Assembly (NCBI GenBank): GCA_018661145.1
Contig: JABJIU010000090.1
Location: forward strand, 1 to 19,239
Direction of reading: 5' to 3'
Source: Pseudomonadota bacterium
GTDB taxonomy: Bacteria > Pseudomonadota > Gammaproteobacteria > Arenicellales > UBA868
Length of the DNA: 19,239 nucleotides
Below are positions 1 through 7,184 of this stretch, piece after piece. How positions within the stretch are numbered: the first letter of the stretch is position 1; every line of letters begins with the position of its first letter. The notes beneath the pieces were generated by a model that searched no databases, was not told the DNA's origin, and worked only from the letters and a program-made list of their open reading frames with translations. Both the position numbers and the translations under genes were made by a program.

Positions 1-931
1 CCGCCTGAATCAACCTATCGGAAATGATTACACAGGACAGGGGGATATACCCGGAAGTCAGTCCCTTGGCCGAAATAATGATGTCCGGCGTAATATCGAA
101 AACAGGTTCAGATGCATACCAGTGGCCCAAGCGACCGAATCCGGTCACCACTTCGTCGGATATATATATGATGTCATGGCGGCGGCAGATTTCGAGACAG
201 GCTGCGTGGTATCCCGGTGGCGGAACAATGACGCCCCCGGAGGCAAGTATCGGCTCCGCAATGAAGGCGCCCACCTTATCCGGGCCGACCTCCTGGATCT
301 TATCCTCCAGTTCTTTGATTAAAAACTGTTTGAAGGCGTCCACACTCATCCCGTCCGGCCGACGGTAGGGATTGGGAGATGAAATAAAATGTACTGTATC
401 GAGCCTTGTATCGAGCCAACTCTTGTCCCGAGGCTTTCCTGACACGGCAGCGGCAAGATAAGTGCTGCCGTGGTAGGCGTCATGACGGGAGATAATGTGT
501 TTCTTCTCCGGCCGGTCCAACACATTGTTATAGAACATCATAAAACGCAGCGCCGAATCTACCGCGGTTGATCCACCGGTTGCGTAAAACACGTGGTCAA
601 GATCTCCGGGCGCAACGGCAGCAAGACGATCAGCCAGGCGGGCTGCGGATTCGGTCGGATGACTCCATGGACTGGTGTACGACAACTGCGCGGCCTGCTG
701 ATGAATCGCGTCAACGATCTTCTGCTGGCCATGGCCAGCGTTGACGCACCACATGCCGCCAGGGCCATCCAATAGACGATTGCCTTTGGCATCAAAAACA
801 TAGGCCCCATCACCAACGCCCAGTACCGTACGGCTCGCATTCGGTTTATCAAAAGATTCCCAGGGGTGAACAACGTGCGCATCCATACGTCGGATCGCTG
901 AAAGGTCAATCGGGCTAGGGCTTGTTGTCAT
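1..931 (-). CDS. Class III (omega) aminotransferase, PLP-dependent, C-terminus cut by window edge
   Basis: About 310 codons are visible from the ATG at 929-931; the frame stays open to base 1, so the C-terminal third is outside the window. A strong AAGGAG ribosome site sits about 8 bases upstream of the start. The protein follows the class III plan: an N-terminal segment with GMWCVNAGHG, the phosphate-binding YATGGSTAVDSALR region, YHGSTYLAA, the cofactor-ring aspartate in SDEVVTGFGR, and the PLP lysine in SAKGLTSGY (residue 289). Such enzymes move an amino group from an omega-amine or omega-amino acid to a keto acid. It is the last visible gene of the minus-strand amine cluster, 66 bases after the TetR-Rieske gene, so it probably handles the amine or amino acid made or imported by the genes before it. 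The family is clear; the substrate (diamine, beta-alanine or other) is not resolvable. Confidence 0.9.
   Translation of the reverse strand, partial: MTTSPSPIDLSAIRRMDAHVVHPWESFDKPNASRTVLGVGDGAYVFDAKGNRLLDGPGGMWCVNAGHGQQKIVDAIHQQAAQLSYTSPWSHPTESAARLADRLAAVAPGDLDHVFYATGGSTAVDSALRFMMFYNNVLDRPEKKHIISRHDAYHGSTYLAAAVSGKPRDKSWLDTRLDTVHFISSPNPYRRPDGMSVDAFKQFLIKELEDKIQEVGPDKVGAFIAEPILASGGVIVPPPGYHAACLEICRRHDIIYISDEVVTGFGRLGHWYASEPVFDITPDIIISAKGLTSGYIPLSCVIISDRLIQA
395..417. repeat. Tandem 12-bp repeat inside the aminotransferase gene
   Basis: The 11-mer TGTATCGAGCC occurs at 395-405 and again at 407-417, a 12-base period. On the coding strand it gives Leu-Asp-Thr-Arg-Leu-Asp-Thr-Val, an in-frame duplication of four residues that looks like replication slippage. 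It lies between the YHGST region and the catalytic aspartate. Confidence 0.6.
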
Positions 932-987
932 CTGGATACTCCTTTAGTGTTTGATCGATTTTTGGTTGAATTCTTAAGGATCCCAAA

Positions 988-1015
988 GCGGGAGCGGTCA
1001 GGCGAGCGCTCCCGC
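988..1015 (-). terminator. GC-rich hairpin over the stop codon of the TetR-Rieske gene (weak terminator or attenuator)
   Basis: GCGGGAGC at 988-995 pairs with GCTCCCGC at 1008-1015, leaving a 12-base loop. The stem covers the TGA stop (998-1000) and the last codons of the fusion gene. In the minus-strand RNA only a short, broken T stretch follows, so it is not a textbook rho-independent terminator. It could reduce readthrough into the aminotransferase or protect the transcript 3' end. Confidence 0.35.
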
Positions 1016-2833
1016 CTGCAGTTCCTGGTTGTCCTTGGCCAGCGTTCCTAATACCGGCGGGCGGCATCTACCCATTACGGGAATCTTCTGTTTGAGGCGA
1101 CGGTGAAACTGCAGCACACCCGCTTCGATATCAGCAAGATTGTCAAGCGGGAAAACACTCGTCCCTGCTGCCTCCTGAAGCCACTGCACAAGCGCGTTAT
1201 CCTCCTGACTGGTCAGAGTGTCGATACGGCCGCTGAGATACTGTGCCGCCCGAACCTGGCGGGAAGGATCCGGCAGACCGTACTCCCGGGATACGACTTG
1301 AGTTACATTGGGACTGCGCGGCAAGGTCATGTAATACCCGGCCTTTTCGGGATAAAAATAAATCACTGCGTTGGGGAAAATTCCAAAGTACAGCCACAGA
1401 CGGCGCGCCTCGGCAGGCAGATGTTCCGCGTCGGGCAATAGCGACTTGTACCTCGCAACGCTCCATGAAGTCGATGGGTGATCGTCAACCACTCCCGTCG
1501 ATACAGAAATCCCCCCGATGAGATCGTCGCGATAAGTCCGTCCATACAGTTCCTGAAGTGCCGGATGTGCGCTGGGTACGTGATACCCCTCGTTGTCTAC
1601 ATCATGAAAAAACTTCCAGTTGTAGGAAACCTCACTGACACTGGCTTCACCGAGCGAGATCATGTCAGCCAAGCGATAGTTGCCGACACGCTCTTCGATG
1701 ACCTCCAGTTGTTTCGCCACCGGCTCCCCACCTGCCTCGAAACGAATGAACACCAGGCCCTGCCAAACCTCGAGTTCAAGGGGGATCAAGCCCTGCTGAT
1801 GGATATCGAGGCCTTCGAATGTAGGTAGACGGGGGACACTCTTTAGCCGTCCATCAAGACGATAGGTCCAGCCATGAAAGGGGCAACGCATCACGTGTCC
1901 GCAGTTGCCCTGTGACTTGGGCACCACACGGGAACCGCGGTGACGGCAGACGTTGTGAAAGGCATGCAGCTGATGCCTCTCATCACGCATGACCAGAACG
2001 CGTTCCGGGCCCAGTTCGAGTGTCAGATAGTCTCCCGGGGCAGACACGTCAGCGATATGCCCTGCCAGCATCCATTCGCGTCGGAAGAGCTCCGCCATCT
2101 CCAGTTCGTACAACTCGGTGCTGGTATAGGTCCAGGCTGACAGCATTCCCTCACTGATGTCTTTCGAGATCGACGTCGGGTTTCCGGATGGCGTACCAAT
2201 GGATGTATCAAGACCCTCCGGCAACACACTCGCAAGGTAATCGAGGCAGATCTTTCGTGCATGGTCAAGATCAAGCATATCGGGCTCCATCACCGACTGC
2301 TCCCAGATACTGTCGATCAGTGCATCCAAGGCGCGTGCCAGCGGAATGGCATGACTTCTTTTTGATACTGATGCATCGGCCTCACTGAACAAATCAGTAA
2401 ACAATCCTTCAATGCGCTGACGTATGGCGAGTTCCCGAACCCTTACCGCCCCGGAGTAGTCAGCCCGGGCCTGGCTCTCTCCCATAAAGGCATACCACAC
2501 CGCAGCACGCGCCGGCGTACAAAGTTGTGGATCCAGCATGGCATCTACCAGTGCCTTTAGCGTCTCTACCGGGTCAGAGGAGCTCTCGAAAGCTTTATCC
2601 ACCGCGGCCTCGTACTCTTGAGAAACCGTCTGAAGCGTTTCCAGGAGCAGTTGCTCTTTGGTCTTGAAGTAAAAATTGACAATGCTGGTGGAAAGGCCCG
2701 CTTGGCGAGCGACCTTGGCAAGGGTCAGACGGGAGAGGCCGTCGCGGTAGATAACCTCAATGGTCGCTTCAACTAACTGGCCGCGCCGGTCGACATTGAG
2801 CCGACTGGGTCCCGCGGGGGAGACTGCACTCAT
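998..2833 (-). CDS. TetR/BetI-like transcriptional regulator fused to a Rieske non-heme iron oxygenase alpha subunit
   Basis: This is one uninterrupted frame of 611 residues. Residues about 12-60 form a TetR DNA-binding domain (RRGQLVEATIEVIYRDG, then LAKVARQAGLSTSIVNFYF), followed by a BetI-like ligand domain ending near residue 206 (LDYLASVLPEG). A linker of about 22 polar residues leads into a complete oxygenase. The Rieske 2Fe-2S motif is CRH (C296, H298) and CPFH (C317, H320). The mononuclear iron site is NWKFFHDVDNEGYHVPSAH, giving E415-x2-H418-x4-H423, with a likely third ligand at D545 in SQEDNALVQWLQ. Oxygenases of this type, including choline, carnitine and betaine oxygenases, need a separate reductase, and none is visible here. 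I chose the ATG at 2833. An in-frame TTG at 2917 would add 28 residues but would place the twin palindromes inside the coding region. The gene sits between a Pot-type ABC transporter and an aminotransferase. The architecture is direct from sequence; regulation of its own substrate pathway is inference. Confidence 0.88.
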   Translation of the reverse strand: MSAVSPAGPSRLNVDRRGQLVEATIEVIYRDGLSRLTLAKVARQAGLSTSIVNFYFKTKEQLLLETLQTVSQEYEAAVDKAFESSSDPVETLKALVDAMLDPQLCTPARAAVWYAFMGESQARADYSGAVRVRELAIRQRIEGLFTDLFSEADASVSKRSHAIPLARALDALIDSIWEQSVMEPDMLDLDHARKICLDYLASVLPEGLDTSIGTPSGNPTSISKDISEGMLSAWTYTSTELYELEMAELFRREWMLAGHIADVSAPGDYLTLELGPERVLVMRDERHQLHAFHNVCRHRGSRVVPKSQGNCGHVMRCPFHGWTYRLDGRLKSVPRLPTFEGLDIHQQGLIPLELEVWQGLVFIRFEAGGEPVAKQLEVIEERVGNYRLADMISLGEASVSEVSYNWKFFHDVDNEGYHVPSAHPALQELYGRTYRDDLIGGISVSTGVVDDHPSTSWSVARYKSLLPDAEHLPAEARRLWLYFGIFPNAVIYFYPEKAGYYMTLPRSPNVTQVVSREYGLPDPSRQVRAAQYLSGRIDTLTSQEDNALVQWLQEAAGTSVFPLDNLADIEAGVLQFHRRLKQKIPVMGRCRPPVLGTLAKDNQELQAGALA

Positions 2834-2867
2834 AGTGTCCGGCCTTCGATTTAACCTTGATCCCTGA

Positions 2868-2883
2868 TTGTATGAGTATACAA
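2868..2883. promoter_or_regulatory. Operator candidate, downstream copy of a tandem pair
   Basis: TTGTATGAGTATACAA is an imperfect 16-bp inverted repeat whose half-sites (TTGTAT and ATACAA) match those of the perfect palindrome 20 bp away. On the minus strand it contains TATACT (2875-2880), a good -10 element, so a bound repressor would block RNA polymerase. It lies 35-50 bases upstream of the ATG of the TetR-containing gene, the usual place for TetR-family autoregulation. Binding by this protein is inference. Confidence 0.6.
2875..2880 (-). promoter_or_regulatory. Likely -10 element for the TetR-Rieske gene
   Basis: Minus-strand TATACT matches five of six consensus bases. With 17-bp spacing the -35 position would read CTGTAT, a poor match, so this promoter may be weak, or most transcription may come from the upstream ABC genes. 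A start near 2868 would give a leader of about 35 bases. Confidence 0.4.
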
Positions 2884-2887
2884 TTTT

Positions 2888-2903
2888 CTGTATAGCTATA
2901 CAG
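2888..2903. promoter_or_regulatory. Operator candidate, perfect 16-bp palindrome upstream of the TetR-Rieske gene
   Basis: CTGTATAGCTATACAG is a perfect palindrome. It starts exactly 20 bases from its imperfect partner at 2868, about two helical turns, so two dimers could bind the same DNA face. It lies in the 94-base gap between the ATPase stop and the fusion-gene ATG, over the expected -35 zone, where no good -35 hexamer is visible. Confidence 0.7.
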
Positions 2904-2927
2904 TCAGAGGGATTCAAGCGGTGGGCG

Positions 2928-4001
2928 CTAGTATTTTAGGAGCAAAAGGTCCTCCGGGTTAAAGCATAGCCAGGCCTCGTCCCCGGCGCGCCCAGCCCCA
3001 GCATAATCCTGCTGGGCCACATCCAGCGAATCGGTCTCTGAATCCGATGCGGTGACCCGGTAGTAGGTGGTATGACCCCAGAACGCACTGGCGGCTAGGG
3101 TTACCCTGACAGCGCCGGGTTCGGAATCCGCCCGCAAGCGCAGATTTTCAGGACGGGCTGCAAGGGTGACGGAATCCCCAACGTCAACGGCCTGATCGTT
3201 TTCCGAAACGCTGACCTCACCCAGGGCTGATGTCCTGACGGTCACCCTCTTCCCCACCGATTGAACCACACCCTCAAGTAGGTTCATCTGGCCAATAAAG
3301 TCGGCCACCTTCCGACTGCTCGGCCGCTCATAGATCTGCCGGGGCGAATCCATCTGCAGGATTTTCCCTTCGTCCATCACTGCTACGCGGTCGGAAAGCG
3401 TCAACGCCTCTTCCTGGTCGTGAGTGACAAACACAAAGGTGATGCCAACCTGCTGCTGCAGCATACGCAGTTCGATCTGCATCTCCTCGCGAAGCTTTTT
3501 ATCCAGAGCGCCCAAAGGCTCGTCCAGGAGCAAAACCTTGGGTCGCTTAATCAAGGCTCTTGCGAGAGCCACCCTTTGTTTCTGACCCCCAGACATTTCA
3601 TCGGCGCCCCGTTTTTCAAACCCTTCGAGCTTCACCATCGAAAGTGCTGATGAAACCTTCTCCATCTGCTCCTCACGGGACAACCTCTGCTGGCGTAGGC
3701 CGTAAGCTACATTCTGCTCAACGTTGAGATGGGGAAAAATCGCGTAATTCTGAAACACCATATTGGTCGGCCGCAGATGAGCCGGCATGTGCGTGATATC
3801 CTGCCCGTCAATCATGACCTTGCCGCCTCCAGGCATCTCAAGTCCTCCCAGAATTCTCAACAACGTAGTCTTGCCGCAACCCGACGGGCCCAGCAACGAG
3901 AAAAACTCACCCTGACGTATAGAGACCGAGATATTGTCGACAGCCGTCACGCTACCAAACGATTTCGACACTCCGATGATTTCGATAAAAGCGTTATCCA
4001 A
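2928..4001 (-). CDS. ABC transporter ATPase, spermidine/putrescine (PotA/PotG) family
   Basis: The 357-residue protein has the full ABC ATPase set: Walker A GPSGCGKTT (38-46), Q-loop Q84 in MVFQNYAIFPH, signature SGGQ (137-140), Walker B VLLLDEP (156-162) and switch histidine H194 in VTHDQEEA. Residues from about 240 form a TOBE-type regulatory domain, as in PotA, MalK and FbpC. It would energise the two permeases just upstream. The start is a TTG at 4001, supported by GGGAG about 9 bases upstream and by an 8-base overlap with the preceding permease stop, which indicates translational coupling; the next in-frame ATG would remove Walker A. Length is normal for the family. The amine-type substrate is inferred from family and neighbours. 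Confidence 0.93.
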   Translation of the reverse strand: MDNAFIEIIGVSKSFGSVTAVDNISVSIRQGEFFSLLGPSGCGKTTLLRILGGLEMPGGGKVMIDGQDITHMPAHLRPTNMVFQNYAIFPHLNVEQNVAYGLRQQRLSREEQMEKVSSALSMVKLEGFEKRGADEMSGGQKQRVALARALIKRPKVLLLDEPLGALDKKLREEMQIELRMLQQQVGITFVFVTHDQEEALTLSDRVAVMDEGKILQMDSPRQIYERPSSRKVADFIGQMNLLEGVVQSVGKRVTVRTSALGEVSVSENDQAVDVGDSVTLAARPENLRLRADSEPGAVRVTLAASAFWGHTTYYRVTASDSETDSLDVAQQDYAGAGRAGDEAWLCFNPEDLLLLKY

Positions 4002-4815
4002 TGATCACATCTCCCGACTGTGAATCCAGGGTGTTGCGCCGCCGAAACCACTCGGCGATCAGGACGATAAATACGCTTGCAATGAGAATGCACGCGCCCA
4101 ACGCCAAAACCCCGGGAAGGAGTTTGGGGAACCGTAACTGGTTCCACATAAAGACGGGCAAAGTAGGCTCGGTACTGCCCAAGAAAAATGCCATGATGAA
4201 TTCATCAAAAGAGATGGTGAAGGTTAGCAGCAAGCTCGCCACAATTCCCGGCAACACGTTCGGGAAGGTCACACGCCAGAATGTCCACCAGCCGTTTTCA
4301 CCCAAATCATATGATGCCTCCTCCAACGACCGGTCGAAGCCTTCAAAACGTGACATCAGCACGACCATGGCGAACGGCACACAGAGCAGAATATGCCCGG
4401 CTGAGATACTCACCAGGCCCAAAGAACCCCCGGCGCGCAAAATGACCATAAGCAACGCCATCGCCAAGATGATCTCGGGCACCACCAGAGGAAGCATGAT
4501 GATAGCGACAACAGGCTTTTGACCGGGTAACCGGTAGCGCGTAACCGCGCGAGCCCCCAGAATACCCAGTACCGTGCTTATAAAGGCCGTCGCTAAACCG
4601 ACTTTAAGACTGTTGATCAACGCCCGGTGAAGCGCATCGTTAGCGAGCATAGTCTCATACCATTTCATCGTCCAGCCGCGGAGCGGGAAACTGATATAGA
4701 TGGAATCATTGAACGAGAAAAGCGGCAAAAAGAGTACCGGGATATAAAGATAGGCCACGTAAATCACGGCGTAGGTGCCGAGAATTCGTGCGGCGACACC
4801 GGTGCCCGAGTTCAT
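3994..4815 (-). CDS. ABC transporter permease, PotI/PotC family
   Basis: This inner-membrane protein of 273 residues has about six hydrophobic segments and a type-I permease EAA loop (EEASYDLGENGWWTFWRV then FPNVLPGI) that docks on the ATPase. The N-terminal FNDSIYISFPLRGWTMKWY stretch is typical of PotI-like second permeases. I place the start at the ATG at 4815, which forms a 4-base ATGA overlap with the stop of the first permease; an ATG at 4848 would add 11 residues inside the upstream gene. It pairs with the PotH-like permease to form the channel. Confidence in family is high; the solute is not determined. Confidence 0.92.
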   Translation of the reverse strand: MNSGTGVAARILGTYAVIYVAYLYIPVLFLPLFSFNDSIYISFPLRGWTMKWYETMLANDALHRALINSLKVGLATAFISTVLGILGARAVTRYRLPGQKPVVAIIMLPLVVPEIILAMALLMVILRAGGSLGLVSISAGHILLCVPFAMVVLMSRFEGFDRSLEEASYDLGENGWWTFWRVTFPNVLPGIVASLLLTFTISFDEFIMAFFLGSTEPTLPVFMWNQLRFPKLLPGVLALGACILIASVFIVLIAEWFRRRNTLDSQSGDVIIG

Positions 4816-5729
4816 GACCTTCTTCCACTCATGCGCCGAGCCACCCACACAAAGACGCCGACCAGAATAGCCACAATGGTCATAGCAGTTAAGGAAATCG
4901 CGGCACCTGACGGCCAGTTACTGCCACGACCGAACTGGAACTGGATCACGTTGGCGATCATGTACCCATCAGACCCACCCACCAGGGACGGCGTGACGTA
5001 ATCCCCCACAGTCGGAATAAAGATCAGGACAGACGCCGCCAGAATACCCGGCAGTGCGAGTGGCAGGACGACTCGAACAAAGCGCATAAAGGGGCTGTCG
5101 CCAAGATCGGTTGCCGCTTCGAGAACGGACCGGTCGATTTTCTCAAGCGACACATAAATTGGCAAAATGGCGACGGTTGCCCAAGCATGCGTCAGCGTAA
5201 TAACCACAGCGGTGGGGTTGTACATCAGAAAGGTCAGCGGTTCACCGATAATCCCAAGAGAGATCAGGCCTGAGTTGACCGCCCCGTTGTAGCCCAGGAT
5301 TACCTTCCACGAAAATACCCGCAGCAGGTAACTCGTCCAGAATGGCAAAGTAACCACGATGATCCAGACCATCTTGTGGCGCTTTACATAAAAGGCAATA
5401 AAGTACGCTAGTGGAAAAGCCATCACCACCGTCACCAGGGTTGTCAGACCTGAGATCGCCAACGACCGAAGAAAGAGTACCCGATACATGTCCCGGGTAA
5501 GCGCTTCGACGTAATTGTTGAGCGTACCGCTCATGTCAAAAGCCATATGGCCGGTCTGCTGCCAGAAGCTCATTACCGCCATCCCCAGCACCGGTATGAG
5601 CATCAAAGTGCCGACAATCATCAGCGTCGGGGACAGCAGCAGATAGCCACGCAATCCCGGCCGCCGGCTCACGTAGTCACGGACCTGCGATACTGTTTTG
5701 GATTCTGTGCTATTCATCAGCATCGTCAT
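4812..5729 (-). CDS. ABC transporter permease, PotH/PotB family
   Basis: The 305-residue protein has a short basic cytoplasmic N-terminus, a first membrane segment at about residues 27-50 (YLLLSPTLMIVGTLMLIPVL) and roughly five more. The EAA loop is LEAATDLGDSPFMRFVRV followed by LPLALPGI. The periplasmic and channel region VGDYVTPSLVGG is characteristic of PotH/PotB-like permeases. Three ATGs lie close together at the start (5729, 5723 and 5717), so the exact N-terminus is uncertain by up to four residues. It follows the binding-protein gene after a 208-base gap that contains a strong hairpin, and is coupled to the second permease by overlapping stop and start codons. Confidence 0.92.
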   Translation of the reverse strand: MTMLMNSTESKTVSQVRDYVSRRPGLRGYLLLSPTLMIVGTLMLIPVLGMAVMSFWQQTGHMAFDMSGTLNNYVEALTRDMYRVLFLRSLAISGLTTLVTVVMAFPLAYFIAFYVKRHKMVWIIVVTLPFWTSYLLRVFSWKVILGYNGAVNSGLISLGIIGEPLTFLMYNPTAVVITLTHAWATVAILPIYVSLEKIDRSVLEAATDLGDSPFMRFVRVVLPLALPGILAASVLIFIPTVGDYVTPSLVGGSDGYMIANVIQFQFGRGSNWPSGAAISLTAMTIVAILVGVFVWVARRMSGRRS

Positions 5730-5937
5730 CTGACGAGCCTGTATCTATCCTGTTCATTCCTAAGCCGACAGGGAATGTATCGCCACTGACGTCAGCGCCA
5801 AAAGGTGGCTCACGATTCTCATAAGGCGAAGACCCGGTTGAGGGTCGAATACATCTTGGGAATTTCTGGCCCCGATTCCTACAGGAATGCAAAGTGACCC
5901 ACTACCTGGCATCTGCCAGGTAGTGGGTTAATGGGGA
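5730..5937. other. 208-base intercistronic gap with several inverted repeats
   Basis: This gap inside the transport operon holds no credible gene. It contains a 10-bp palindrome CTGACGTCAG (5786-5795), GACCC/GGGTC with a 6-base loop (5831-5846), ATTCCT/AGGAAT (5875-5888) and the strong hairpin listed separately. This much structure suggests processing or stability signals in the mRNA between the binding protein and the permeases. Confidence 0.5.
5897..5928 (-). terminator. Strong stem-loop directly after the substrate-binding protein gene
   Basis: A perfect 14-bp stem (5897-5910 with 5915-5928) closes a 4-base loop and starts 9 bases past the stop codon of the binding-protein gene. On the minus strand it is followed by TCACTTTGC rather than a long T run. 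It is therefore better read as a partial terminator or a 3' stabiliser, which would make the binding protein more abundant than the permeases, as is common in ABC operons. Confidence 0.65.
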
Positions 5938-7059
5938 TCAGAAGCCGGTCTTGATCGCCTCGAAGTCGCGGTTGATCCGGGTTTCGACGTCATCGGCCTG
6001 GGGAACCCCCATGTGTCCAGCATTAAGATAGGCAATGGGGTCTTTATCAAGACCGAGCTGGGCAAGGATACCGGGGTCCGCCACCTTGAATGCTGCAGCG
6101 TTGGAGTGGCCGTAACCCCACCAGTCAATAACGTATACCCCGGTCTCGCGAGACGTCATGGCATTCACAATGTCATAAGCCCCGTCAAGATTCGGCGCAT
6201 CCTTGTGCATCATAAGCCCGCAACACCAGGTCAAGGCGCCCTCTTTAGGTCCCGCGAAACGCACAGCATGGCCTTCTCCTGCGAGCGCGACCGGCGTTTC
6301 ATTCCACGTGATGGCCATAACAATTTCACCTGAGGCCATAGCCTGTTGCAGCGATGTCATATCGTTGGTAAACATCCGCACTTGCGGCCGGAGTTTCTTC
6401 ATCAAGGCGTTGGTCTTATCGATGTCATCTCCGGTCAGTGGCTTGCCGATATCAACGCCAGCCAGGATAGCCATGCAGTACCAGGTATCCGCAGCGCTGT
6501 CGATCACCGCGATTTTGCCTTTGTAGCGCGGATCGAAGAGCATCTCCCAGGATTCGGCCTTACCCTCAAGGTCAACAAGATCGGTACGGTAGGTAATAGA
6601 GGTTGCACCCCAGTCAAAGGGCATAAACCATTGGCCGGCGTTGTCATTAGCCCCGGGCAGATTAACCAGGTCCGCAAAAAGATCGTCGTAGTGTGCGAGA
6701 CGTCCTTTATCCATCCCTTGGAACATGCCCGAATCCTTCCACCGCGGAATATCGTTGGAACACGGATGAGTAACGTCCACAACGAAGCCCGCTTTCATCT
6801 TGGTGAGCCCTTCTTCAGCATCACCGTAGGTAACATAGTTAGGGGGGCCGCCGTGCTGGGCAATATACGGCGCGAACATGCCGTCATCATCGTAGCCGCC
6901 CCAGGTAAAATACGTGGCGTTGTCGCCAGCGAGTGCAGAGCGCACGCCTAGCGGCACGGCGCCAACAGCAAACCCCATGGCCCCAAGCGCTTTAAGCGCC
7001 TGACGCCGAGTAAACTGCCCATCCTGAAGCCGGGCGATAAATTCTTTACTTTTGTTCAT
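5938..7059 (-). CDS. Periplasmic substrate-binding protein, PotD/PotF-like, Tat-type signal
   Basis: The 373-residue protein begins with a signal sequence carrying TRRQALK, close to the twin-arginine consensus, then a hydrophobic stretch and a likely cleavage site after SALA (residue 44). The mature part follows the spermidine/putrescine binding-protein fold, with YFTWGGYDD at the start, FDWGATSITYRTD in the middle, ending in VETRINRDFEAIKTGF. It would capture the solute and deliver it to the two permeases. An excellent GGAGGAG site precedes the ATG. As first gene of the unit it faces the 140-base divergent gap. Tat rather than Sec export is inferred from the motif. The ligand is unknown; an amine or amino-acid derivative is likely from family and from the oxygenase and aminotransferase downstream. 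Confidence 0.92.
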   Translation of the reverse strand: MNKSKEFIARLQDGQFTRRQALKALGAMGFAVGAVPLGVRSALAGDNATYFTWGGYDDDGMFAPYIAQHGGPPNYVTYGDAEEGLTKMKAGFVVDVTHPCSNDIPRWKDSGMFQGMDKGRLAHYDDLFADLVNLPGANDNAGQWFMPFDWGATSITYRTDLVDLEGKAESWEMLFDPRYKGKIAVIDSAADTWYCMAILAGVDIGKPLTGDDIDKTNALMKKLRPQVRMFTNDMTSLQQAMASGEIVMAITWNETPVALAGEGHAVRFAGPKEGALTWCCGLMMHKDAPNLDGAYDIVNAMTSRETGVYVIDWWGYGHSNAAAFKVADPGILAQLGLDKDPIAYLNAGHMGVPQADDVETRINRDFEAIKTGF

Positions 7060-7062
7060 TGA

Positions 7063-7070
7063 TCTCCTCC
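7063..7070 (-). promoter_or_regulatory. Strong ribosome binding site of the binding-protein gene
   Basis: The minus strand reads GGAGGAGA, with its GGAGG core about 6 bases before the ATG. It is the strongest ribosome site seen in the window and fits high expression of the binding protein. Confidence 0.85.
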
Positions 7071-7184
7071 TTCTGAAGATAGGGATATATATGATTTTTA
7101 ACTGAAGTCTTTACTTTCCCGGCAACAGGCTAAACGATACTTGGAGTCCTGTCCAGTAGACACCGCATTCCCTCAATCTGAGGC

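Noticed and set aside
2130..2160. Internal start for a free Rieske protein at the ATG at 2146
   Set aside because: GAGGGA is present but only about two bases from the ATG, too close for a good ribosome site. Separate translation cannot be excluded but is not supported.
2834..2917. Longer TetR-Rieske protein starting at the TTG at 2917
   Set aside because: It would put both palindromes inside codons 5-17 and adds 28 residues outside the TetR domain; the ATG at 2833 is better placed.
4001..4522. 173-residue plus-strand open frame across the second permease
   Set aside because: It is antisense to a well-supported permease gene and has low-complexity, basic composition; a shadow frame.
5739..5755. 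A CTGTAT half-site upstream of the first permease resembling the twin operators
   Set aside because: Only one half matches and the spacing of the other half is wrong; likely chance.
5710..5892. 60-residue open frame in the gap between binding protein and permease
   Set aside because: It overlaps the permease start, has no ribosome site and runs through several inverted repeats; low-complexity end, no recognisable domain.
7139..7157. Inverted repeat in the divergent gap before the binding-protein gene
   Set aside because: Only short TGGA/TCCA arms pair; too weak to call an operator.
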